A DNA stretch of 64,000 nt from Tropicimonas isoalkanivorans (GCF_900112335.1 NZ_FOLG01000008.1:124001-188000), one strand, 5' to 3'. Numbered from the stretch's first letter, positions 52,698 to 62,363 are shown. The notes: a model not told the origin generated them from the sequence alone. Program-made: numbers and translations.

Positions 52698-54068
52698 GTG
52701 AACGAACAGCCGAAATTCTCCAGCCTAACCAGTGCCGGGACGCCCGTGGGCACCGAACCCGGCTACATGCCCGGCTTCGGCAACGACTTCGAGACCGAAG
52801 CCCTGCCGGGCGCGCTACCGCAGGGGATGAATTCGCCCCAGAAGTGCGCCTACGGGCTTTATGGTGAGCAGCTTACGGGTACCGCGTTCACCGCGCCCAG
52901 CCACCAGAACGAGCGCACCTGGTGCTACCGCATCCGACCGTCGGTCAAGCACGTCGGCCGGTTCCACAAGATCGACGTGCCTTATTGGAAATCCGCCCCC
53001 TGCGTCGACCCCGACGTGATCTCCCTCGGCCAGTACCGCTGGGACCCGGTGCCCCACGGCGACACGGAACTCAGCTGGGTGACGGGCATGCGCACCATGA
53101 CCACGGCGGGCGACGTGCACACGCAGGCCGGAATGGCCGCGCACATCTACCTCGTCACGGCCTCGATGGAGGATACATATTTCTTTTCCGCCGACAGCGA
53201 GCTTCTGGTCGTGCCGCAGGAAGGCCGGCTGAGGTTCTGCACGGAGCTCGGCGTGATCGACCTGGAGCCGAAGGAGATCGCCATCCTGCCGCGTGGACTG
53301 GTCTACCGGGTCGAACTGATCGACGGGCCGGCGCGGGGCTTCGTCTGCGAAAACTATGGGCAGAAGTTCGAACTGCCCGGTCGCGGGCCGATCGGGGCCA
53401 ACTGCATGGCCAACCGGCGCGACTTCAAGACACCGGTCGCCGCCTTTGAGGACCGCGACGTGGAAAGTCGCGTCATCATCAAGTGGCAGGGCCAGTTTCA
53501 CGAGACGACCATCGACCACAGCCCGCTCGACGTGGTCGCCTGGCACGGCAACTACGCCCCAGTGAAATACGACCTGAGCACCTACTGCCCAATCGGCGCG
53601 ATCCTGTTCGATCACCCGGACCCGTCGATCTTCACCGTCCTGACCGCGCCCTCCAGCGTGCCCGGCACCGCGAACATCGACTTCGTGCTGTTCCGCGAGC
53701 GCTGGATGGTGATGGAGGACACCTTCCGCCCGCCGTGGTACCACAAGAACGTCATGTCCGAGTTGATGGGCAACATCTATGGCGAGTATGACGCCAAGCC
53801 ACAGGGATTCGTTCCCGGTGGCGTGTCGCTGCACAACATGATGCTCCCCCACGGGCCGGACAACGAAGCCTTCGAGAAGGCGACCTTCGCGGATCTGCAA
53901 CCGAACAAGCTCGACAATACCATGTCCTTTATGTTCGAAACCCGCTTCCCGCAGCACCTGACGCCCTTCGCCGCCACGGAGGCACCGCTGCAGGACGATT
54001 ACATCGACTGCTGGGACAGCCTGAAGAAGAGGTTCGACGGCACGCCCGAGGGGAACTGGACCGACTGA
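52698..54068 (+). CDS. hmgA: homogentisate 1,2-dioxygenase
   Basis: 456 residues, ring-opening Fe(II) enzyme of tyrosine/phenylalanine breakdown. [18 protein letters not shown] near the N-terminus and [19 protein letters not shown] (iron-ligand region) followed by [20 protein letters not shown] are diagnostic. GTG at 52698 follows AGGAGG. Usually maleylacetoacetate isomerase and fumarylacetoacetase genes are adjacent; neither is in the window. Followed by a strong inverted repeat at 54077-54107. Confidence 0.96.
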   Translation: MNEQPKFSSLTSAGTPVGTEPGYMPGFGNDFETEALPGALPQGMNSPQKCAYGLYGEQLTGTAFTAPSHQNERTWCYRIRPSVKHVGRFHKIDVPYWKSAPCVDPDVISLGQYRWDPVPHGDTELSWVTGMRTMTTAGDVHTQAGMAAHIYLVTASMEDTYFFSADSELLVVPQEGRLRFCTELGVIDLEPKEIAILPRGLVYRVELIDGPARGFVCENYGQKFELPGRGPIGANCMANRRDFKTPVAAFEDRDVESRVIIKWQGQFHETTIDHSPLDVVAWHGNYAPVKYDLSTYCPIGAILFDHPDPSIFTVLTAPSSVPGTANIDFVLFRERWMVMEDTFRPPWYHKNVMSELMGNIYGEYDAKPQGFVPGGVSLHNMMLPHGPDNEAFEKATFADLQPNKLDNTMSFMFETRFPQHLTPFAATEAPLQDDYIDCWDSLKKRFDGTPEGNWTD

Positions 54069-54076
54069 TTCAATTT

Positions 54077-54107
54077 GGGCCGACGCGTCTGTGGACGCGT
54101 CCGGCCC
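54077..54107 (+). terminator. hairpin after hmgA
   Basis: GGGCCGACGCGTC pairs with GACGCGTCCGGCCC (one bulged base, 4-base loop). No T-run follows, so it is a probable but atypical terminator. Confidence 0.55.
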
Positions 54108-54203
54108 GAGCGGCTTAAGCGCCGTCGCGCGCGACGGGGAGTGTGCAACCGGGTCGCGTGAGCAGCGCGCTCCCTATTTCGGCGCCCTATCTCGAGAGCA
54201 CTG

Positions 54204-54227
54204 CCGGCCCCGATGGTTCGGGGCCGG
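54204..54227 (-). terminator. hairpin after the large DUF4082/cadherin gene
   Basis: Stem CCGGCCCC/GGGGCCGG (54204-54211 with 54220-54227), 8-base loop, 20 bases beyond the minus-strand stop. No T-run on either strand; a possible transcript end for the large gene. Confidence 0.45.
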
Positions 54228-54246
54228 ACAATCTGAAATGTGCGCC

Positions 54247-57200
54247 CTACACGATTGCCAGCGGATCGACCGTCAGATCGACCCAGTAGTTCGATGCATT
54301 GTAGGACTGCGTCGGGAAATCGCCGGTCGAACCAGCGCTGAAGACGCCGTTGCCGCCGCTCGACGGCGCGGTCAGGTTCCCGTCGGGGCCGGTCCAGTCG
54401 GTATCGAAGAAATTCCCGGTGAAGGCGTAGTTCTGCGTCGTGCCGTAGGACACGACGTAGATCTCGTCGGCGGCGATCTCCACCGGCGCGGACAGGATGC
54501 CGGACTGCCAACCGGACTCGCCGGGATCGGACTGAACCACCACGGAGGCCAGCTTGTTGCCAGCCGCATCCCAGAGGTTGAGCGTGCGCACGTCGGTGTC
54601 CGTCGCATCCGCCGCGCCGCGATAGTAGCGCAGACTAGTGACCTGACCGGCGGCGGCCGAGGTGAACTCGACCCCAAGCTCATAATCCGTCGGATCATAG
54701 GTGACGATGGCATCCGGCACTGCCGTCGGCCCGAAGAGAGACCAGCCGCCAGCGATGGCCTCGTCTACGTCGGCGACGTTGATGAGCAGCGACTGTTCGA
54801 CTGCAGGATTGATCCCGTCGCTGACCGCGACGAGCAGTTCGTAGGCGTTGTCGCCATTGGCATCGGCCGGCGCCTCGTAGTCCGGTGCGGAGGCGAACGT
54901 CAGGAGGCCGGTATTCGGATTTATGACGAACTGGAACTCATCCGCCCCGCCGGCGATGGCGTAGGTCAGCGCATCGCCGTCCGGGTCGGACGCCGTGAGG
55001 GTCAGCGCGCCGGTCTGGTTCTCGTCCACCGTCACGGTGGTGGAGGCCAGCGTGAAAGTCGGCGGGTCGTTCGGGATCGTCTCGTCGATGTCCGCCACGT
55101 TCACCACGAGCGCCTGCGTCACCGCCGGGTTGACCCCGTCGCTGACCGACACCGTCACCTCGTAGGCGTTGTTGCCGTTCGCGTCCGCCGGGGCCTCGAA
55201 GTCCGGGGCGGAGGCAAAGCGCAGCACGCCGGTCGTCGCGTTGATGACGAAGGCCGACGCATCCACCCCGCCCGCGATGGCGTAGGTCAGCGTGTCGCCG
55301 TCCGGGTCCGATGCCGTCAGCGTCAGCGCGCCGGTCTGGTTCTCGTTCACCGTCACGTCGGTGGAGGCCAGCGTGAAGGCGGGGGCGTCGTTGGTGACCA
55401 CACCGGGCGTGAACTCCACGTCCGTCCAGTAGTTGGAGGCGTTCCACGTGCCCGTGGGGAAGATCCCCACCCCGCCCTGCGCGAAGACCCCGTTCGCCTC
55501 GCCGCCGCCACTGGCGGGCGCGATAAGGGAGCCGTCGGCGCTGGCGTGGGCCGTCGAGAAGAAGCCGGCGTCCGCCACGTAGTTGCCCGTCGTGCCGTAG
55601 GAGACGACGTAGGTTTGCCCGGCCACCAGCCCAACCGACGAGGTGAGCGCACCGGTCTGCCATCCGGACTGCCCCGGAAGCGAGGTCACCGCGACCGACG
55701 CCAGCAGGGTGCCGGTATCGCTCCACAGGTTCAGGGTGCGCGTGTCGGTATCGCCGGAGTCCCCGGTGCCGCGGTAGTAGCGCAGGCCCGAGATCTCGCC
55801 GCTCACGGTCGCTTCGAACCGCGTGCCGAGCTCATAGGTGACGAAATCGTTGAAGACCGTCCCGGTGGGCTGGGTTGACGGACCGAAAAGCGACACCGTC
55901 GCACCACCGCTCTCGTCCAGATCGGTGACGTTCACGACGAGCGCCTGCGTCACCGCCGGGTCGATCCCGTCGCTGACCGAGACCGTCACCTCGTAGGCAT
56001 TGTCGCCGTTCGCATCCCCAGGCGCCTCGTAGTCCGGCGCCGATGCAAAGCTCAGAACCCCGGTCGACGCATTGATCACGAAAAGCCCGGCATCATCGCC
56101 GCCCGCAATGGCGTAGGTCAACAGATTGCCATTGGAATCGGTCGCCGTCACCTGACCGGCGACCGCGGTGTTCTCCACCATTGAGAAGCTGGAGGGCGAG
56201 GTGATGATTGGCGGAACGTTCACAACGTCGCCCACTGCGAAGGTCACGTCCACCCAGTAGTTTTCGGTGTTATAAGTCTGCTGCGGGTAGACGGCCCCAG
56301 AACCGCTCGCAAAGGCATAGACACCGTTGATGCCGCCGGGCGCCGACAGGATGCCATAGGGTTCGGTGTAGCTCGTTGAGAAGAACCCCTGGGAGCTGAC
56401 GTAGTTGTCGTCTGTACGGTAGGAGACGGTATATTCCTGGCCGACCTGCAGGGAGATGGGGGTGTCGAGCGTGGCCAGTTGCCAGCCTGTTTCACCGGGT
56501 GTCGAGGTGAAGGTTACGGTCGCGAGGAGTTGACCGTTGGAGTCCCAAAGGTGGCCTTCGCGGACGTCGGTGTCGCCGGAGTCGCCTTCGGCCCGGTAAT
56601 AACGCAGCTGGGTAACTTCCCCTGCCTGGTTAGCCGTGAACCGCATGCCCAATTCATAGGACGTGCCTTCCGCGTTCATACCGCCGTTGAATGCGGTGAA
56701 GGGCTCGAACAGGCTGACAGAGCTCGGAATGACCGGTGCCGTGACGGTGACCAATTCGGAGTCCAGCCCCGTCAGGTTCGGCATGTTGAGACTATCGTCG
56801 ATGGCCCGCACGAGGATGTCGAAATCGCCCTCCGTGGTGGGCACCCACGAATAGCTCCAGTTCGTCGTGCCCTGGGCGGTGCGCCAGGTCTGGCCGCCGT
56901 CGAAGGAGACTTCGACCAACGCCACAACGCCGTCCTCGGTTGCGGCATTGCCATCGTCGTCGGTGGCGGTGCCGGTGATCGTCACAGTGCTGAGGGCGGA
57001 CACGTCGGCGGGCAGATCGTCAATGGTGGCCGTCGCGGCGACCCCATCGTTGGAGGCCGTGGCGCGCACCAGCCCCTGCGAGGCGAGGACAGCGTCCGCG
57101 ACGGCGGGTTGAATCCCCATATCCGCGAACAGGTTCACAACGAACTGCTGCAGGTCCGTGTTTTCGATGTTCGCGATGTAGGGTTCGCCGTCGTGGACGT

Positions 57201-58665
57201 CGCTCAGCGCCCAGGACCAGAACACCGTGCCGGCGCCAAAGACCAGCGCCCCGCTTTCCGCGCGATAAAGCGAGAGGTTGTGGGTTTCCACGCCGGGCGC
57301 GACGGTATTGCCCTCGTCGACGAGAATGCCCGACCAGGGAAGGGTCGTCTCCGACAGCTTGATCAAGCCGTCCGGCGTGTATTCGTCATCGAGGACAACG
57401 TTCCATTCGTACCCGATGATGCCTTCCGCGATGTCGAGCGCGCCACCGTTGGCGATGCTCGTGTCGCGCCAGACGCGCAACCCGGAATACTCCTCCGGGA
57501 CGTCCAGTGCGCCGCCGAATTCGCCCGTCCCGTCGGGGCCGAAAAGCTGGCCGGTGAGCGAGTTCTCAGGCTCGTTATCTCCGCCGGCAAGCGGGTTCTC
57601 GACGAAGCGCACGTCGCGCCACGTGCCCGTCCATTCGTTCGCCGGGTCGAGATTGTAGTAATCTTCGGGGTTGTTGCCGGACTGGTTTGCCCATGTCTCC
57701 TTGTAGCAGACCAGCGTGCGGTACTCGACGCCATCCACGATGCTCGTCTCGTAGCGGGTTTTCCAGTAGACCTCGTTGCCGCTCCAAAAGAGCAGGTTCA
57801 CCCCGGAGTCCCGGGCCTCCTCGACGTTGGAGCGTTGGTCGCCCGACCAGTATTCGTCGTGGCCCACGGAAATGTAGGCGTCGTACTTTTTCAGGTAGTC
57901 AGCGCCGAGACGGTCGGTATCGACACCGGAAATGTAGGAGACGTCGTAGCCGTTCTGCTCCAGCCACTGGATGGCGGCATAGTCCGCCCCGAACAGGTAG
58001 TCCTGAGCTCCCGCTGCCGGACCACCCTGCGAGCCTTCGATTCCGCGGGTGATGAACGGGCGGTTATAGCTGACGGCATAGGCGCGAGGAGTCTCGATCT
58101 CGCCGCTGGCGTCCCCGTAGAAGTTGGCACCGATCTGGCCATTATTCCCGAACCAGCCGTTATACGCATGCCACGTGGTATCCGACGTCTGGAGGACGAC
58201 GTCGGCCGGACGATCGTCCTCCCGCAAAATGAAGGGAATCTGGTTCGCGGCGCCGTCGATGGGATCGCCATTGTTGTCGAGCCGCTGGACTCGCGCGAGG
58301 TACACGCCAGAAACAGCGTCCGTCGGGGTCAGCCAACTGTCCGTAACGGACCAGTTGCCGGCATCGACCAATGCTCGCTCCGCGTCATACGCCGCATCGG
58401 GTTGCACCGTGGCATCGGAATTGACCCATTCGGCAACTTTGCGTGCGCCGGCACCTCCGTAGTAGCCGAGGCGAAAGACTTCGACGAGGTAGTCGCTGCC
58501 CGCGCCGCCATTCACGTTGATCTTGAAATCGATCTGGTCACCGGCGTTCACGCTGAAATCGGTCGTGAAGCCTTCGATTTGCGTCGAGTGCGGCACATCC
58601 CAATAGGATTTTGCCGTCACCCCATCTGTACGGGCGTTCTCGAGTGTAATTGCGTTGTCTGCCAT
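54247..58665 (-). CDS. giant modular protein: dimethylformamidase-beta-like domain, three DUF4082, three cadherin repeats
   Basis: 1472 residues. Residues about 15-530 resemble the large subunit of N,N-dimethylformamidase (blocks such as SVGHDEYWSGDQRSNVE and LLFWSGNEVYWKTRYE), 543-635 an Ig-like domain (TVTITGTATDDDGN), then DUF4082 (648-810), cadherin (815-916), DUF4082 (920-1088), two cadherins (1090-1194, 1202-1303) and a final DUF4082 (1308-1472). DUF4082 and cadherin units suggest an extracellular, perhaps glycan-binding, role. No signal peptide and no RTX repeats are seen, so export is unexplained. Start at 58665 follows GGAGG; a TTG 15 bases upstream overlaps that site. It lies downstream of polysaccharide export genes on the same strand. 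Confidence 0.85.
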   Translation of the reverse strand: MADNAITLENARTDGVTAKSYWDVPHSTQIEGFTTDFSVNAGDQIDFKINVNGGAGSDYLVEVFRLGYYGGAGARKVAEWVNSDATVQPDAAYDAERALVDAGNWSVTDSWLTPTDAVSGVYLARVQRLDNNGDPIDGAANQIPFILREDDRPADVVLQTSDTTWHAYNGWFGNNGQIGANFYGDASGEIETPRAYAVSYNRPFITRGIEGSQGGPAAGAQDYLFGADYAAIQWLEQNGYDVSYISGVDTDRLGADYLKKYDAYISVGHDEYWSGDQRSNVEEARDSGVNLLFWSGNEVYWKTRYETSIVDGVEYRTLVCYKETWANQSGNNPEDYYNLDPANEWTGTWRDVRFVENPLAGGDNEPENSLTGQLFGPDGTGEFGGALDVPEEYSGLRVWRDTSIANGGALDIAEGIIGYEWNVVLDDEYTPDGLIKLSETTLPWSGILVDEGNTVAPGVETHNLSLYRAESGALVFGAGTVFWSWALSDVHDGEPYIANIENTDLQQFVVNLFADMGIQPAVADAVLASQGLVRATASNDGVAATATIDDLPADVSALSTVTITGTATDDDGNAATEDGVVALVEVSFDGGQTWRTAQGTTNWSYSWVPTTEGDFDILVRAIDDSLNMPNLTGLDSELVTVTAPVIPSSVSLFEPFTAFNGGMNAEGTSYELGMRFTANQAGEVTQLRYYRAEGDSGDTDVREGHLWDSNGQLLATVTFTSTPGETGWQLATLDTPISLQVGQEYTVSYRTDDNYVSSQGFFSTSYTEPYGILSAPGGINGVYAFASGSGAVYPQQTYNTENYWVDVTFAVGDVVNVPPIITSPSSFSMVENTAVAGQVTATDSNGNLLTYAIAGGDDAGLFVINASTGVLSFASAPDYEAPGDANGDNAYEVTVSVSDGIDPAVTQALVVNVTDLDESGGATVSLFGPSTQPTGTVFNDFVTYELGTRFEATVSGEISGLRYYRGTGDSGDTDTRTLNLWSDTGTLLASVAVTSLPGQSGWQTGALTSSVGLVAGQTYVVSYGTTGNYVADAGFFSTAHASADGSLIAPASGGGEANGVFAQGGVGIFPTGTWNASNYWTDVEFTPGVVTNDAPAFTLASTDVTVNENQTGALTLTASDPDGDTLTYAIAGGVDASAFVINATTGVLRFASAPDFEAPADANGNNAYEVTVSVSDGVNPAVTQALVVNVADIDETIPNDPPTFTLASTTVTVDENQTGALTLTASDPDGDALTYAIAGGADEFQFVINPNTGLLTFASAPDYEAPADANGDNAYELLVAVSDGINPAVEQSLLINVADVDEAIAGGWSLFGPTAVPDAIVTYDPTDYELGVEFTSAAAGQVTSLRYYRGAADATDTDVRTLNLWDAAGNKLASVVVQSDPGESGWQSGILSAPVEIAADEIYVVSYGTTQNYAFTGNFFDTDWTGPDGNLTAPSSGGNGVFSAGSTGDFPTQSYNASNYWVDLTVDPLAIV
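54757..55060 (-). repeat. cadherin repeat unit 3 (tandem DNA repeat)
   Basis: Encodes PPTFTLASTTVTVDENQTGA to NVADVDE. Near-identical in DNA to unit 2 (55084-55395), including the blocks for TLTASDPDGD and FASAPDYEAPADANG, so recent duplication or gene conversion is likely. Confidence 0.8.
55084..55395 (-). repeat. cadherin repeat unit 2 (tandem DNA repeat)
   Basis: Encodes APAFTLASTDVTVNENQTGA to NVADIDE; directly adjoins unit 3 and shares long identical DNA stretches with it and with unit 1. Confidence 0.8.
55918..56221 (-). repeat. cadherin repeat unit 1
   Basis: Encodes PPIITSPSSFSMVENTA to NVTDLDE. Its second half is almost the same as units 2 and 3 (EVTVSVSDGIDPAVTQALVV); the first half has diverged. 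Separated from unit 2 by a DUF4082 domain. Confidence 0.75.
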
Positions 58666-58780
58666 AATCGTCGCCTCCAAGACGTCTCAAATCAGGTCTG
58701 CGGACGTTGCCGCGTTGGTTCGGGCACGTTGCCCGGGCCGGTTTCTTATTGGGCGCACGCCGTCATGGCGCGCGCCACAG

Positions 58781-59062
58781 TCACCTCGGCACCGAGGTCA
58801 GGGGCAAAATTGCCGGCCAGTCGAACCCGGGACGCGATCCGGCAACGCCAAGCTCACCGAGGTCGTTCTTCGCACCCGTCCAGGACGAACCCTTTGTCCG
58901 CAGCGCGGCATTCGAAAATCTTGGATCGGGACCTCGTATCGTCGCCACCCGAGCGAACGGCGGTGCCGCATCTAGAATGCCCGCCGACTGCAGGCCTTCA
59001 AACGCAGCACCCTGCCGATCCATCGCAAGACCCCCCTCCCACTGTCCCGCTCCCACGATCAT
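58781..59062 (-). CDS. possible small protein coupled to the Wzz-like gene, 93 residues
   Basis: The ATG at 59062 overlaps the stop of the Wzz-like gene in an ATGA arrangement. The product (MIVGAGQWEGGLAMDRQG at the start, GPDPRFSNAALRTKGSSW in the middle) has an ordinary composition but no recognised domain, signal or helix. It fills most of the 393-base gap between the Wzz-like gene and the giant gene. No strong ribosome site apart from coupling; it may be a chance frame. Confidence 0.33.
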   Translation of the reverse strand: MIVGAGQWEGGLAMDRQGAAFEGLQSAGILDAAPPFARVATIRGPDPRFSNAALRTKGSSWTGAKNDLGELGVAGSRPGFDWPAILPLTSVPR

Positions 59063-61251
59063 CTTACCACCTTTTGTCTCCCGCGAGCCGCCAGACTGAT
59101 CCTGTCGGTAAATCCGTAGAGGCGGTGGCGACGGAAATTCACGTCCGTTATCAGCGAAAATACCTTCTTTATCCGCGCCTTCCCCAGGAGGCCGGCCAGC
59201 AGTTCCGCCTCCGGGCGTTGTGTGCGCCCCCACCGCATCACGAGCAGCGTTCGGGCAACGTGCTGTGCAATCCGAATCGCCACCCCGTCGTGGAGGGACG
59301 GTCCGTCTACAAGGGTCACGTATCCCTCGGCATGGGCGTGGAAGAGCAGGTCATCGAAGGATTGGCGGGTCTGTGCATCGCGGAAGAAGTTTTCGTCGAG
59401 CACCAGCCGCGCCAGTCCGGTTTCCGGGTTATGCAGGATCTGGCGCGAGAGCTGACCGCCATCCGCGTTCGCCTGACGGCCTGCGCCATGCCCATGGTGT
59501 CCTGCAACGACATCCACGAGCAGCACCTGGCGGCCCGTCGCGATGAGCTCCATTGCCAGCCATTCCGACACTCGATTGCCAGCCTCTTCGGTGCCGACGA
59601 CCAGAAGGCTCGACGGAAAAGTGCCATCGTCGGCGCACTCGATCATGAAGACAGTGTCGCTCAGCCATTCCGTAACCGGGCTTCGTGCACGGGATCGGAT
59701 AGTCTCCGGCAGGTTCTTCTTCTCCTGCCGGCGCAGTTTCGGCAGGAAGCCAACCGGGACAAACTGATCGAGATACGACAACTCTTCATGCGAGCGCACG
59801 GTATGGTCGCGCATCTCGCGGATCGCGGCAGCGGTCAGCCCAAGCAACAGCCCCGCAAAAGCAGCCCCGAGTAGCAGCGACTTCCTGCTCTTGCCGGACG
59901 GTGCCATCGGGACGGTTGCGGGCGACAAGATGTCGATCCGCATGGGCGAGATATGGCTTTGTGCGACCAGTGTTTCCCTGTGAAGCTCCAGCTTCGACAC
60001 CGCCTCTGCCTGATCGACGGAGGTCTTGATCAGCAAGCCGAGGTCCGGGACGGCGAGGCGCTGCGTTTCAAGCATCGTGCGCAGCTCCGAGAACTCCCGC
60101 TCCAGATCGCGTGCGCGTGCGTCGAGGTCTGCGTCGCGCGCCTCAAGCGATTTGCCATACCGAGCGAGTTCGCCAGAAAGCTCCGACCGCAGCGCCTCGA
60201 TACTGGCCCGGCGGGAGGCGATCCCGTCGTATCTCTCGCCGAAGGTAGACAGCAGTCCATCGAGTTCCTGCTGCTTCTTCTGCAGGTCCTTGCGCAGGTT
60301 GGAGACCGTCGGCGGCTCATCGGCCAGAACCATCGTCTCCGGCGATCCATTTGTCGCCGAAATCGCATTCAACGGCTCGCGCAGATCGAACCGTTCGCGC
60401 GCAATCTGGTCCAGTTCCTCCTGGATCGCGCGGATGCGGTCGCGGTTATCGATCGTGGCATTTTCCAGGGTAAGCTGCGACCGGTATCGCATCTCCGCCA
60501 GCAGGGCGCGCGTACTTTCAAGCTGGTCCTTGGCGGCAGCAATCTGAGAGTCCAACCATTCCGTCGCCCCCTTCACCTCCGCCTGCCAGCGTTCATCGCT
60601 GCGCGTCTGGTCTATCTCGGCGATCGCGTTCGGGATGGCGGCTGCCAGCTCGGGATCCTCGGATCGGAAGCTGATCGTCACCACGTCTATGTCCTCCTGC
60701 CGCGAGATCGACAGAGCGCCATAGTAATTCAGCAGAATGGTGTTTGTGTCGTCCGCGGCCGCGTCCTCTTCCTCCAGTTCATCGGACGAAAACTGGGACA
60801 ACAGGAACCCCCGAACCGCGTCTTCCAAGGCCCCGAGGGGGCCCGCCTCCTCCGGTGCGGGATTGAACTCTTCCCTCTCGTCGAGGTTGAAACGTTCGAT
60901 CACCGCCAGCGCCATGTCGCGCGACCACAGGCGCTGGATCTGCGTTTCGACCTCCAACTCTTCCTTGTCGGAAATGATGTCTTGCCGAGGCTGCGCGAGG
61001 TCGAAGGTCTTCGACTGGATATACAGCACGCGGGCCTGGCCGGAGTACGTGACCTCCTTGCCGAGGATCAGCGGCAGCGCGATGAGGATGGTAATGAAAG
61101 CGACCGTGAACACCAGTTTCCAGCGGCGTCGAAACAGGGCGAAGATCGACAGGAACTTCAGGTCGCCGTCGTGCCCCCGCAGCGGCTCCGGCGCCGCGGA
61201 GGACAGGGAGATGAACTTGTTCGGGGTTCCGACGTTGAAAGGCGACGTCAT
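59059..61251 (-). CDS. Wzz/GumC-type polysaccharide co-polymerase with inactive BY-kinase domain
   Basis: 730 residues. N-terminal cytoplasmic segment, membrane helix 1 (about 45-65), a long periplasmic region with coiled coil (about 220-440: AKDQLESTRALLAEM, LRKDLQKKQQELDGLLSTFG), a Pro-rich end and helix 2 (about 465-487). The cytoplasmic tail (about 535-730) keeps the BY-kinase outline SLLVVGTEEAGNRVSEWLA...VLLVDV, but the Walker A lysine and Ser/Thr (GKT/S) are missing and no Tyr-rich tail is present, so kinase activity is unlikely. Controls chain length and export with the Wza-like protein. The ATG overlaps the GT4 stop by 4 bases. Confidence 0.88.
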   Translation of the reverse strand: MTSPFNVGTPNKFISLSSAAPEPLRGHDGDLKFLSIFALFRRRWKLVFTVAFITILIALPLILGKEVTYSGQARVLYIQSKTFDLAQPRQDIISDKEELEVETQIQRLWSRDMALAVIERFNLDEREEFNPAPEEAGPLGALEDAVRGFLLSQFSSDELEEEDAAADDTNTILLNYYGALSISRQEDIDVVTISFRSEDPELAAAIPNAIAEIDQTRSDERWQAEVKGATEWLDSQIAAAKDQLESTRALLAEMRYRSQLTLENATIDNRDRIRAIQEELDQIARERFDLREPLNAISATNGSPETMVLADEPPTVSNLRKDLQKKQQELDGLLSTFGERYDGIASRRASIEALRSELSGELARYGKSLEARDADLDARARDLEREFSELRTMLETQRLAVPDLGLLIKTSVDQAEAVSKLELHRETLVAQSHISPMRIDILSPATVPMAPSGKSRKSLLLGAAFAGLLLGLTAAAIREMRDHTVRSHEELSYLDQFVPVGFLPKLRRQEKKNLPETIRSRARSPVTEWLSDTVFMIECADDGTFPSSLLVVGTEEAGNRVSEWLAMELIATGRQVLLVDVVAGHHGHGAGRQANADGGQLSRQILHNPETGLARLVLDENFFRDAQTRQSFDDLLFHAHAEGYVTLVDGPSLHDGVAIRIAQHVARTLLVMRWGRTQRPEAELLAGLLGKARIKKVFSLITDVNFRRHRLYGFTDRISLAARGRQKVVR

Positions 61252-62363
61252 GCCGACCGCACCTCCTCCAAGCGTTGCCCGGAGAGAGACGTGAGCAAAG
61301 CTTCCAGCCGCCGAACATATCCGTCCATGCTGAATTCGGAGAGGAACAGACGCCGCCCCTCCTCAGCTAGGCGGTCCCGAAGGTGCGCATCCTCGATAAG
61401 TTCGGACAGGGCTGCCGCAAGGGCGGGCACGTCGCCCACGGGCACGAAGAGGCAGGTCCGTTCGTGCTCCAGCAACTCGTCATGCGCTCCCACCCGCGTG
61501 GCAACCACGGCGAGGCCATGCGCCAGCCCCTCCAATATGGCCATCGCAAAGCCTTCTCCGTGGGAGGGCAGCACCAGGATGTCGGCCGAGGCGCACAGGG
61601 CGTGCGTCGTGTCGCTGTCGAGCCAGCCTGGCAAGGACACCCGGTCGCCAAGGCCGCGGGATTGCACCTCCGCCGTATATTTCTCCACGTCGCCGTCGCC
61701 TGCGAGCGTGGCGCTCCATCCCGCTTGCGGCATCGCTGCGTCGGAGAACGCTGCCAGCAGCTCGGGAACCCCCTTGCGCTCGCCGAGTGTCCCGAGGAAC
61801 AGAATCCTGACTGTGTCGCCGGGTTCAGTCGGCGCCTTCCTCCCCGGATCCGTGACGCAGTTGCGCAGCACCGAAACGCGATCCCGCGGCACGCCGAGGA
61901 GCGTCTCCACGGTGGCACGGTCACGTTCGCCAAGAACGATCACATGCTGCGCGCCCCCGAACAGATTCCGTATCAGGCCGCGCTGCCAGTCGGGGCGGCG
62001 CTCGAAATCTGTCGCGTAGTCATAGTCGTGCAGGTGAAGCACATATCGGGCACCGATCGCCTGTGCGGCAAGCCCCAGCACGACCTTGCGCGCCGTGCTC
62101 CCCCGTCCGGCGACGTGGAGATGATGCACCGCTCCGGGGTCCATCACCCGGCCGCTGACCAGTGCACCCAAGGCACGGGCCAACATCAACGGCGAGGCCA
62201 GCGCACTCCACCGGGGACCACGCGTATCGACGACTTCGTGGCGCAGCGAAAGGTCCGGCGCGGTCTGGATATACCTCACAAGCCGCCCGATACCACCACC
62301 GTGTTCGGTGCCTCCGGGGAGGTAATGTCGGACCACATTCGCCTCCGAATGAAAGACACTCAT
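61248..62363 (-). CDS. GT4-family glycosyltransferase of the polysaccharide locus
   Basis: 371 residues, GT-B fold. N-terminal GGTEHGGGIGRLVRYIQ is the acceptor-side glycine loop; the C-terminal half has RILFLGTLGERKGVPELLAAF and LVLPSHGEGFAMAILEGLAHGL with the E-x7-E motif. ATG at 62363 follows AGGA; a TTG at 62384 is the alternative. Translationally coupled to the Wzz-like gene downstream; 161 bases after the Wza-like gene, with a small hairpin between. Confidence 0.88.
   Translation of the reverse strand: MSVFHSEANVVRHYLPGGTEHGGGIGRLVRYIQTAPDLSLRHEVVDTRGPRWSALASPLMLARALGALVSGRVMDPGAVHHLHVAGRGSTARKVVLGLAAQAIGARYVLHLHDYDYATDFERRPDWQRGLIRNLFGGAQHVIVLGERDRATVETLLGVPRDRVSVLRNCVTDPGRKAPTEPGDTVRILFLGTLGERKGVPELLAAFSDAAMPQAGWSATLAGDGDVEKYTAEVQSRGLGDRVSLPGWLDSDTTHALCASADILVLPSHGEGFAMAILEGLAHGLAVVATRVGAHDELLEHERTCLFVPVGDVPALAAALSELIEDAHLRDRLAEEGRRLFLSEFSMDGYVRRLEALLTSLSGQRLEEVRSA

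Noticed and set aside
56479-59874. Very long plus-strand open frame (1131 codons) opposite the giant gene and the Wzz-like gene
   Set aside because: It spans two real minus-strand genes and a gap, has no domain, and is open because of high GC in the third codon position of the true genes.
59953-62019. 688-codon plus-strand open frame opposite the Wzz-like and GT4 genes
   Set aside because: Arg/Ser-rich shadow frame of two well-supported minus-strand genes.
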